From: Firm-04 sp003446315
GTDB lineage: Bacteria; Bacillota; Clostridia; Oscillospirales; Ruminococcaceae
DNA length: 16,870 bases
Assembly (NCBI GenBank): GCA_946530355.1
Contig: CAMNAB010000061.1
Location: 1 to 16,870 of the forward strand
Direction of reading: 5' to 3'
The position numbers were made by a program, and so were the translations under genes. The notes under the pieces were generated by a model, which was not told the origin of the DNA, made no database searches, and worked only from the letters and a program-made list of their open reading frames with translations. Of this stretch, positions 1 to 7,000 are shown piece by piece (positions within the stretch are counted from its first letter, which is position 1; every line of letters starts with the position of its first letter).

Positions 1-6
1 TATAAT
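1..6 (+). promoter_or_regulatory. Possible -10 box for the M50 protease-scpA pair
   Basis: The window opens with a perfect TATAAT hexamer about 54 bases before the first start codon. Any -35 box would lie outside the window, so only half the promoter can be seen. The distance would give a leader of roughly 45 nt containing the AAAGGAG ribosome-binding site. This is a plausible but unproven promoter. Confidence 0.35.
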
Positions 7-59
7 ATGATGGAGTCATTGAAATTGGATGATCCGCTTTTTTACAAAGGAGAATTGAT

Positions 60-779
60 ATGCTGTTCGATTTGTTATCCGGCCATCTGGATACGCAGAC
101 TGCGATTTCCCTGCTGACCAGATTGTTTATCGTTTTTCTGATCCTGCCGCTGCATGAATATGCACATGCCTGGACTGCGCATAAACTCGGCGATGATACC
201 GCGCTCTATCAGGGCAGACTGACCCTGAATCCGATTGCTCACATCGACCCGATCGGTGCACTCTGCCTGCTGCTGGGCGGCTTCGGCTGGGCAAAGCCCG
301 TCCCGATCGACCCTTCCCGCTTCACCAGAAAACATTCCATGCGCTTCGGCGTTGCACTGACCGCACTCGCCGGCCCGCTTGCCAATCTGCTGGCTGCACT
401 GGTCGGCATGATCGCCTATCAGTTCTATGTCATCTCCGACTATTATAATGACTATATCGCCACTGCCGCTGACGACGAGATCACAAGCGGCGCACCGATG
501 CTGGTCATGTTCATGCTCTTTTCGTTTATTTCCATCAATATCGGTCTTTGTGTGTTCAATCTCGTACCGATCCCGCCGCTGGACGGTTCCAAGATCGCAA
601 GCTATTTCACAAGCGGCAAATTCGATAACTGGTTCATCCGGAATGAACAGATCGTCCGCATTGTATTCCTGTTCCTGATCGTCAGCCCGGTGCTTTCCAT
701 TCCGCTGACCTTCATTGAAGGTCTGGTGTTCCGCTTGCTGCAATTCCTGACAAGCTGGATCCCGGCACTGTTTGGTTGA
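60..779 (+). CDS. Site-2 protease family (M50) integral membrane metalloprotease
   Basis: 239-aa hydrophobic protein of the M50 (site-2 protease-like) family, which cleaves peptide bonds inside or next to the membrane. The zinc motif HEYAH (H32, E33, H36) lies in the first membrane segment after the start. The second family motif, PPLDG with D175, supplies the third zinc ligand. Hydrophobic stretches around residues 16-36, 62-78, 95-125, 145-172 and 195-225 fit the usual multi-pass core, and the length is normal for the short form without a PDZ domain. The ATG has a good AAAGGAG site 7-8 bases upstream. The stop is 4 bases before scpA, so the two are probably cotranscribed and translationally linked. 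The substrate cannot be deduced, and the protein should not be equated with RseP/RasP, which carry PDZ domains. Confidence 0.9.
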   Translation: MLFDLLSGHLDTQTAISLLTRLFIVFLILPLHEYAHAWTAHKLGDDTALYQGRLTLNPIAHIDPIGALCLLLGGFGWAKPVPIDPSRFTRKHSMRFGVALTALAGPLANLLAALVGMIAYQFYVISDYYNDYIATAADDEITSGAPMLVMFMLFSFISINIGLCVFNLVPIPPLDGSKIASYFTSGKFDNWFIRNEQIVRIVFLFLIVSPVLSIPLTFIEGLVFRLLQFLTSWIPALFG

Positions 780-783
780 TGCC

Positions 784-1557
784 ATGCCGGAACTTGCTTT
801 TCACCTTCCCGTTTTCGACGGCCCGATGGACTTGCTGCTGCATCTCATCGCAAAGCATAAACTGAACATCCGTGATATCGAGATCTCTGTGCTGCTGGAT
901 CAGTATTTGCTCTATATGCAGCAATGCGCAGAACAGGATTACGAGCTGGCAGGCGAATTTCTTGCGATGGCTGCAAAGCTCATCTGGATGAAGACAGCAG
1001 CGCTGCTCCCGAAGCCGGAAGAAGCAGAAGCGGTCAAAAAAGAACTGGAAGGTGCTCTGATCGAATATTCCCTCTGCAAGATCGCGGCAGAGAATCTGCG
1101 TGAAAAATATCTGGGCGATGTGGTCTTTGTGCGCAAGCCGACAAAGCTGCCGGTCGATATGACATACCGCAGAACGCATGAGCCGGAATTGCTGGTGCAG
1201 GTCTATCGCAATATGGGCTTGAAGAAGATGCCGCAGGGCGCTTCCGAAGGCAGAGCCGGCGAGAAAATTCATGCTGTGGTGCAAATGCATCATAAAGTGA
1301 CCAGCGTCGCTTCCAAGGTGGTTTATCTGCTGCGGCAGTTTTTCACGGCAGAATCCGTGCGCATGGCGGATCTCTTTGACGGTCTGACCAAGCGAACCGA
1401 CCGCGTTGCACTGTTTCTCGCCATTCTGGAGCTGACCCGTCACGGCAGAACCTATATCAGCGATGACGGCACCATGATTATGCTGCGGCAGAGAGATGCG
1501 CTCCTCACCGGCAAACGCCAGCGGCGGCAGGCAGAAGCCGTTTCCACATCATCATAA
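784..1557 (+). CDS. scpA: Segregation and condensation protein A (kleisin)
   Basis: 257-aa kleisin subunit that bridges the SMC heads in the bacterial condensin complex (SMC-ScpA-ScpB), acting on the nucleoid in chromosome compaction and segregation. The N-terminus carries the hallmark start of ScpA, FHLPVFDGPMDLLLHLI (residues 6-22), followed by the helical N domain. The C-terminal ~80 residues look like the winged helix (around VRMADLFDGL and VALFLAILEL). Length is normal. The ATG at 784 is chosen because it places the kleisin motif as in other ScpA proteins. It lacks a clear Shine-Dalgarno site and sits 4 bases after the M50 stop, suggesting reinitiation by terminating ribosomes. A TTG at 772 in frame, overlapping the upstream gene, is an alternative. 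scpB, often the next gene in Firmicutes, is absent here. Confidence 0.93.
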   Translation: MPELAFHLPVFDGPMDLLLHLIAKHKLNIRDIEISVLLDQYLLYMQQCAEQDYELAGEFLAMAAKLIWMKTAALLPKPEEAEAVKKELEGALIEYSLCKIAAENLREKYLGDVVFVRKPTKLPVDMTYRRTHEPELLVQVYRNMGLKKMPQGASEGRAGEKIHAVVQMHHKVTSVASKVVYLLRQFFTAESVRMADLFDGLTKRTDRVALFLAILELTRHGRTYISDDGTMIMLRQRDALLTGKRQRRQAEAVSTSS

Positions 1558-1575
1558 ATATGATCCGGAATATAA

Positions 1576-1611
1576 AAATGTCCGCTTTCTCCATTCGGAA
1601 GGCGGACATTT
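1576..1611. terminator. Bidirectional hairpin terminator after scpA
   Basis: A 14-bp stem (one G-U pair) with an 8-base loop begins 19 bases after the scpA stop: arms 1576-1589 and 1598-1611. On the plus strand the trailing T-run is only three bases. On the minus strand the stem is followed by ATTTTTATATT, a better U-tail. It may therefore end scpA transcription and also block minus-strand read-through from the HPr-like gene into scpA. Confidence 0.6.
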
Positions 1612-1630
1612 CATGCATAGATATCCTGAG

Positions 1631-1823
1631 CGCGGAGCCCGCGCCGGCATGTCCGAAAGGACACCGGATGTACATGTGTAAATTGGGTGCGAATTGTTGC
1701 TTTTTTTCGCATTTTATGCCATAAGATAATCGCGGAGCCCGCGCCGGCATTTCCGAAAGGACACCGGATGTGCATGTGTAAATTGGGCGTGCGTTGTTGC
1801 TTTTTTTCGCATTTTATGCTATA
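1631..1823. repeat. Two tandem copies of a 100-bp intergenic unit
   Basis: Bases 1631-1723 recur at 1731-1823 with exactly 100-bp spacing and, counted by eye, about seven differences. Each unit begins with the GC-rich inverted repeat CGCGGAGCCCGCG, continues with CCGG...CCGG arms around GTCC-GAAA-GGAC (a GNRA-type tetraloop hairpin, perfect in copy 1 and weakened by G-to-T in copy 2), and ends with GCTTTTTTTCGCATTTTATG. The sequence just before copy 1 (TTTCATGCATAGATA) resembles the junction between copies, hinting at an older truncated unit. No coding sequence is supported. The function is unknown; it could be a REP-like intergenic element or part of a small RNA. Confidence 0.8.
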
Positions 1824-1836
1824 CTATTTTTATAGT

Positions 1837-1883
1837 AAAAAAAGGACGCATCATTCTCCGCACATACACGGAGAACGATACGC
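1837..1883 (-). terminator. Strong intrinsic terminator of the HPr-like transcript
   Basis: Read on the minus strand, arms at 1869-1883 and 1846-1860 form a 15-bp stem with an 8-base loop, followed by CC and seven Ts. Two inner pairs and the outermost one are G-U on the minus-strand RNA but would be A-C mismatches on the plus strand, so the structure belongs to minus-strand transcription. It lies about 110 bases beyond the stop of the HPr-like gene. Confidence 0.8.
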
Positions 1884-1891
1884 AAGAGGTT

Positions 1892-2009
1892 GTTTGCTCC
1901 CAGTGAAGGACACTGGGGAGCAACATGAAAAAAGGGGGATTTAGGGAGCAGCATGTGTCTCCCTGAAAGGAATAATCAAGTTGTAATTGATCCGGTCAAT
2001 GTACCGGAT
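1892..2009 (-). other. Structured 3' region of the HPr-like transcript
   Basis: Three further hairpins sit between the HPr-like stop and its terminator. A 7-bp stem at 1990-2009 overlaps the stop codon. A 6-bp stem is at 1943-1964. A stem of about 12 bp with one bulged C and a five-base loop is at 1893-1923. With the terminator they make an approximately 150-nt 3' region that is almost all paired. It could be a stability element or a 3'-derived small RNA. I do not recognise a known RNA family. Confidence 0.5.
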
Positions 2010-2244
2010 GGCAAAGAAATCTGCCGATCGCTGTCTGCAAACGTGCGATCTCGGTTTCATCCGTAACCTGTGCTTCCAATTGCAGCGGTTGTTCGCGGTC
2101 CAGTGTGAAGATTCCCATTATGGATTTGGCATCGACGGAATAGTTGCCGATATGAAGATGCACTTCAAACCGGAACTGAGACATGATGTTGACAAACTCT
2201 GCGACATCGGCAATTTCAGGAAGAAAAATCGTCGTAACGTACAT
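1996..2244 (-). CDS. HPr-like (Crh-type) protein lacking the phospho-histidine
   Basis: 82-aa protein on the minus strand with the fold signature of HPr, the PTS phosphocarrier. The motif VDAKSIMGIFTL (residues 37-48) matches the HPr regulatory serine region, and S41 corresponds to Ser46, the target of HPr kinase. Aligning back from that motif, the position of the catalytic His15 falls on E10 in LPEIADVAEF, and the Arg17 equivalent is also lost. It therefore cannot pass phosphate to sugar permeases and is more like Crh, a regulatory HPr paralogue that acts with CcpA. The ATG at 2244 follows AGTGAGG at a 9-base gap; the GTG at 2259 inside that site is rejected as a start. The gene stands alone, with its own promoter, leader and terminator. 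No other PTS gene is in the window, so a catabolite-control role is inference. Confidence 0.8.
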   Translation of the reverse strand: MYVTTIFLPEIADVAEFVNIMSQFRFEVHLHIGNYSVDAKSIMGIFTLDREQPLQLEAQVTDETEIARLQTAIGRFLCHPVH

Positions 2245-2325
2245 CGCGTTATACCTCACTTTTCGCCGCCGGACCCGGCAGACACATATTCAAAAATAAG
2301 GATGGTGTACGGGGGTGCCGCGTAA

Positions 2326-2355
2326 TGCAACGTGACGAGAGGGCTGCACATTGCA
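2326..2355 (-). promoter_or_regulatory. Leader hairpin of the HPr-like mRNA
   Basis: Minus-strand arms at 2347-2355 and 2326-2334 form a 9-bp stem with a 12-base loop in the roughly 170-nt leader between the predicted start of transcription near 2416 and the ATG at 2244. One pair is G-U on minus-strand RNA and would be a C-A mismatch on plus-strand RNA, consistent with a transcript in this direction. It lies too far upstream of the start codon to mask the ribosome site directly. Confidence 0.45.
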
Positions 2356-2422
2356 TCATGTTCCGCGTGCTCCCGCGCACCAAAGTGTTTTTTGGGGGGT
2401 TGTCATGAATCACCCTATGCTC

Positions 2423-2451
2423 AATATACACCTTTACGAGCAAAAAGTCAA
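2423..2451 (-). promoter_or_regulatory. SigA-type promoter for the HPr-like gene
   Basis: On the minus strand, TTGACT (2451-2446) is followed after exactly 17 bases by TATATT (2428-2423), five of six matches in each box. Transcription would begin near 2416. The leader to the ATG at 2244 is then about 170 nt, long for a small housekeeping gene. Confidence 0.8.
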
Positions 2452-2585
2452 GCAAATTCATTCGATTTTGTACACCTGACCGATTTTTGGTCAAATTGCG
2501 AGTTTCTTTTCGACAATCCAAATATACTGTAGTGAGTGCACAATCAAACTGTGTTGAATTTGTGCAATATGAACAGGAGCGTTTT

Positions 2586-3923
2586 ATGTCAAATCCAATC
2601 AGATACCGTATCCTTACGCTTGGATGCAAGGTAAACCACGCCGAAAGCTCCGGTATCGGCAGTGTTTTGCGGCAAAACGGCATGCTTCCGGCAGAAGATG
2701 ATGCCGATGCCGATGTATTCATTCTCAATAGCTGTGCTGTGACCGCCGAAAGTGTCCGGAAAACCAGACAGCTTCTGCGCAGCCTGAAGCGAAAGCATCC
2801 GCAGGCAAAGCGCATCCTGACCGGCTGCTGGCCGCAGGCATTTCCGGATGACGACTTCTCAGATGCAGATTTCATCACCGGCACGAAAAATCGGGAAGCG
2901 CTCCTGCAATGGCTCGCAGATTCCGTTGATTCCGGTGCGGCATCCGATGAAAAACAGATCTCGCCTTATCAGACCGGCGATGTCTTCTCCCCCCTTCCCT
3001 GCGCCGATACCGACCGCACCCGCGCATTTCTCAAGATTCAGGACGGCTGCAATCAGTTTTGCAGCTATTGCATCATTCCGTTCGCACGCGGCAGATGCCG
3101 TTCCATGCCGCCGGAACGATTGGCAGAGGAAGTGCGTGCGCTCGCAGAACAAGGCTTCCGGGAAATCGTGCTGACCGGCATCAACATCGGATTCTTCGGC
3201 ATGGATACCGGACAAACGCTCGCAGATGCCGTGCGGATCTGTGCTGCACAGGAAGGCATCATGCGGGTGCGGCTCGGCTCGCTCGAACCTGAACGCATGG
3301 ACGCGGAAACGCTTCAGGCTTTTGCAGCTTGCGAAAAATTCTGCCCGCAGTTTCATCTTTCTCTGCAAAGCGGCTGCGACAGCGTGCTCAAGCGCATGAA
3401 CCGCCGCTATACCGCCGCAGAATACCGCGCACTCGCCGCAGAGATCCATGCGCTGTTTCCCGATGCAGCCCTCACGACCGATGTCATTGTGGGATTCCCC
3501 GGCGAAACCGATGCGGATTTCGAGGAGACATGCAGATTCGTGCAGGAGATCGGCTTCTCGAAGGTGCACGTTTTCCCGTATTCCGTGCGGGAAGGCACAA
3601 GAGCTGCCGGTTTCCCCGATCAGGTGCCGCAGAATGTAAAAACACAGCGGGCGGCGCGTCTGACCCAAATCGCAAACGAGATCCGCAAACGGAATCTCTC
3701 CGCGTATGTCGGCAGGACTGTTTCCGTGCTCGTTGAGAACGAAAAACAGCAAAATGCACAACGCTTTTTCCAAGGACATACGCCGGATGGTACACTCGTG
3801 AAAATTTTTTCGGAAAATGCCGAAAAGGGTTTGCAGAATTCCGTGATTTGTGTTACAATAGAAGGGTATGAGGATGACTGCCTGCGGGCTGTGTATCATG
3901 CTGCGGCGGCACAGCAGTTGTGA
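2586..3923 (+). CDS. mtaB: tRNA t6A37 methylthiotransferase MtaB
   Basis: 445-aa radical SAM enzyme of the MiaB/MtaB methylthiotransferase family. MtaB adds a methylthio group to t6A at position 37 of tRNAs reading ANN codons, giving ms2t6A. The N-terminal UPF0004 domain has its three cluster cysteines at C14 (TLGCKVNHAES), C50 (NSCAVT) and C81 (TGCWPQ). The radical SAM cluster is CNQFCSYC (C155, C159, C162). A TRAM-like C-terminus follows from about residue 375. GCKVN near the N-terminus points to MtaB rather than MiaB, whose motif is usually GCQMN. The ATG at 2586 is preceded by CAGGAG, and the protein begins just before the conserved motif; an in-frame extension back to 2487 lacks a site and similarity. 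The gene stands after a 340-bp gap and before purL. Confidence 0.92.
   Translation: MSNPIRYRILTLGCKVNHAESSGIGSVLRQNGMLPAEDDADADVFILNSCAVTAESVRKTRQLLRSLKRKHPQAKRILTGCWPQAFPDDDFSDADFITGTKNREALLQWLADSVDSGAASDEKQISPYQTGDVFSPLPCADTDRTRAFLKIQDGCNQFCSYCIIPFARGRCRSMPPERLAEEVRALAEQGFREIVLTGINIGFFGMDTGQTLADAVRICAAQEGIMRVRLGSLEPERMDAETLQAFAACEKFCPQFHLSLQSGCDSVLKRMNRRYTAAEYRALAAEIHALFPDAALTTDVIVGFPGETDADFEETCRFVQEIGFSKVHVFPYSVREGTRAAGFPDQVPQNVKTQRAARLTQIANEIRKRNLSAYVGRTVSVLVENEKQQNAQRFFQGHTPDGTLVKIFSENAEKGLQNSVICVTIEGYEDDCLRAVYHAAAAQQL
3831..3859 (+). promoter_or_regulatory. Probable purL promoter inside the mtaB 3' end
   Basis: TTGCAG (3831-3836) and TACAAT (3854-3859) are 17 bases apart, within the last 100 bases of mtaB. 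Transcription would start near 3866 and give a leader of about 185 nt before purL. Base matches are good (4/6 and 5/6), but a match inside a coding region needs experimental support. Confidence 0.55.
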
Positions 3924-3928
3924 TTTTT

Positions 3929-3968
3929 GCAGAAAAGATCCGCTGCTCCGCGCTTTTCGCTGCTTTTT
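3929..3968 (+). terminator. Terminator-like hairpin between mtaB and purL
   Basis: Starting six bases after the mtaB stop, GCAG-AAAAG (3929-3937) pairs with CTTTT-cg-CTGC (3953-3963), with a two-base bulge and an inner CGC/GCG helix, followed immediately by TTTTT (3964-3968). It could end mtaB transcription or, because the likely purL promoter lies upstream of it, act as an attenuator in the purL leader. The stem is imperfect. Confidence 0.5.
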
Positions 3969-4049
3969 GCTTTGATGCCGGTCTGCATGCAAAGCAGCTG
4001 CATCCGATTTCCTTTATCACATTATATGTTAATGGAGGCTGATTCGTTC

Positions 4050-7000
4050 ATGGCTGTTTATCGAATTTATACCGAGAAAAAGGCGCAATTTGCTGTTGAA
4101 GCACAATCTGTGCTGGCTGACCTGCGCACGGCACTCCGGCTGGATGTGCAGGGTGTTCGTGTGCTGAACCGCTACGATGCCGATCACATCGAGGAAGATG
4201 ACTTCCGCCGCGCCATTCCGACTGTCTTTTCCGAGCCGGCAGTTGATTATGTTTATGAGAAAATGCCGCTGCTGTCCAATCAGGAGCGCGTGTTTGCGGT
4301 GGAATATCTGCCCGGTCAGTTTGACCAGAGAGCCGATTCCTGTGAACAGTGCATCCAGATTCTGAACGGAAAAGAGCGCTGTCGTGTCCGGAATGCCCGC
4401 ATTTACATCATTTCCGGTGTCCTGACCGATGATGAATTCGATCGGCTGAAAAAATATCTCATCAACCCGGTGGAGAGCCGCGAGGCATCCCTTGCAACCG
4501 TGGATACACTGGATATGAACTATGCCCTGCCGGAAACCGTTGAAACACTCACAGGCTTCTGCGAGCTGAATAAGGCCGGCAGAGAGGAATTTCTCCAGAA
4601 GTACGGCCTTGCAATGGATCTGGACGATGTCACCTTCTGTCAGGAATATTTCCGCGATACCGAGCACCGCGACCCCACCATCACGGAAATCCGCATGATC
4701 GACACCTACTGGAGCGATCACTGCCGCCACACCACCTTCCTCACCACCATTGACAATGTGCAGATCGACACGCCCTATATCCGCGATACCTATGAAGATT
4801 ATCTTGAGATCCGCAGAGAACTGGGCAGAGAAGATAAGCCTGTCACGCTGATGGATATGGCGACAATGGCAATGCGCAAGCTGAAAGCAGACGGCAAGAT
4901 CCCTGCACTCGATGAGAGCGAGGAGATCAATGCATGCTCGGTCAAGATCAAGGTCGATACGGACAAGGGTCAGGAAGACTGGATCCTCATGTTCAAGAAC
5001 GAGACACATAACCACCCGACTGAGATCGAACCGTTCGGCGGCGCTGCGACCTGTCTGGGCGGCGCGATCCGTGACCCGCTTTCCGGCAGAAGCTATGTCT
5101 ATCAGGCAATGCGTGTGACCGGTGCGGCAAATCCGCTGGTTCCCGTTGCAGATACCATCCCCGGCAAACTCCCGCAGCGTAAGATCACCGTCGGCGCTGC
5201 AAACGGCTACAGCTCCTACGGCAACCAGATCGGTCTTGCAACCGGTCATGTTGCAGAAGTTTATCATCCGGGCTATGTCGCAAAGCGTCTGGAGATCGGC
5301 GCGGTCGTCGGCGCAGCACCGGCAGAGAACATCCGCAGAGAACGTCCGGTTCCGGGCGATGTCATCATTCTGCTCGGCGGCAAGACCGGCAGAGACGGCT
5401 GCGGCGGTGCAACCGGTTCTTCCAAATCCCATACACTCGAATCCCTCACCCACTGCGGTGCGGAAGTGCAGAAGGGCAATCCGCCGGAAGAACGCAAGCT
5501 GCAAAGACTGTTCCGCGATCCGGCTGTGACAAAGCTCATCAAGCGCTGCAATGACTTCGGTGCAGGCGGCGTATCCGTTGCAATCGGTGAGCTGACAGAC
5601 GGTCTGGATATTGATTTGAACGCTGTTCCGCGTAAATATGACGGTCTGGACGGCACAGAGCTTGCGATCTCCGAATCGCAGGAGAGAATGGCTGTTGTCG
5701 TTGCACCGGAAGATGTCGATGCATTTATGGCAGCAGCAGCGAAGGAAAATCTGCTGGCTACTGTCGTTGCAAAAGCAACTGACACCAACCGTCTGCGCAT
5801 GAACTGGAACGGCAATACCATCGTGGATCTTTCCCGCGAGTTTCTCAATTCCAACGGCGCGGAAAAGCATACCGATATCATTGCTGCCGTTCCGCAGGCA
5901 ATGCCCAAGCGCGATGCGCGTTATGAGGATACGCCGGACGGCTGGCTGGAACTGATGAGCAGCCTGAATATCTGCTCGCAGAAGGGTCTGGTCGAAAAAT
6001 TTGACTCCACCATCGGTGCAGGCACTGTGCTGATGCCTTACGGCGGTATCTATCAGCTCACCCCGACACAGGCAATGGCTGCAAAGATCCCGGTGCTTTC
6101 CGGTGAAACTTCCACCTGCTCGCTGATGGGCTGGGGCTTCCATCCGGTCATCTCCGAACATTCGCCCTATCACGGCGCGATCTATGCCGTCATTGAATCC
6201 GTTGCAAAGGTCATTGCAGCAGGCGGCTCGTGGCATCAGTGCTGGCTCACCTTCCAGGAATACTTTGAGCGCACCCAGAACAATCCGAAGCGCTGGGGCA
6301 AGCCGTTCTCGGCTCTGCTCGGTGCATTCCGTGCGCAGCTCGAACTTTCCTGCGCATCCATCGGCGGCAAGGACTCTATGTCCGGTACATTCGAGAACAT
6401 TGATGTTCCGCCGACACTCGTTTCGTTCGCTGTTTCTGTTGCCGATACCAAGCGCGTTGTCTCGCCGGAATTCAAATCCGCCGGCAGCACCGTCATCCGC
6501 ATCGCACCGGAATATTCCAGCAGCGGTCTGCCGAACTGGGATACCATCCGTGCTGTATTCGATCAGCTTGAGCAGATCATCTCGGACGGCAGAGCAAAGG
6601 CTGTCTGGTCGGTCAGCAGCGGCGGTGTTGCGGAAGGTCTGGCAAAAATGGCATTCGGCAACCACATCGGCTTTGAATTCACCAAGACCCTGCCGGAGCA
6701 TGTGCTCTTTGATCCGTGTGCAGGTTCCTTCCTGATTGAACTGGAAGGCGCTGCAAAACCGGGCGAAGAAGTCATCGGCAGAACCACAGAACAGTATAAG
6801 ATCTTCAGCGATGCACAGACCATCAGCCTTGATACCCTGCAAAAAGCATGGGAAGGCAAGCTGGAATCTGTTTTCCCGTGCAGAATCAAGACCGCATTCG
6901 CAACCATCGAATCCTATGCACACAAAGCAGAAAGCCGTCCGGCACCTGCCATCAAGGTTGCAAAGCCGCGTGTCCTGATTCCGGTCTTCCCCGGCACCAA

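Noticed and set aside
1797..1825. TTGCTT-N17-TATACT on the plus strand at the end of repeat copy 2
   Set aside because: Promoter-like, but it points into a structure whose G-U pairs fit minus-strand RNA, and no plus-strand gene follows. Kept only as a side note to the repeat finding.
1687..1944. Plus-strand frame of 85 codons in the repeat region
   Set aside because: It runs across the tandem repeat and the minus-strand terminator, with Cys/His-rich random composition and no ribosome site.
1928..1966. Tiny plus-strand frame that could be a leader peptide
   Set aside because: Thirteen codons without a fitting downstream gene on the same strand; the region is better explained as the 3' hairpins of the HPr-like transcript.
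2487..2585. N-terminal extension of mtaB
   Set aside because: The extra 33 codons have no ribosome site and no family similarity, and the ATG at 2586 has CAGGAG and begins just before the conserved cysteine motif.
2249..2884. Minus-strand frame of 211 codons overlapping mtaB and the HPr-like leader
   Set aside because: It overlaps mtaB and the promoter of the HPr-like gene, has unusual composition and no ribosome site of note.
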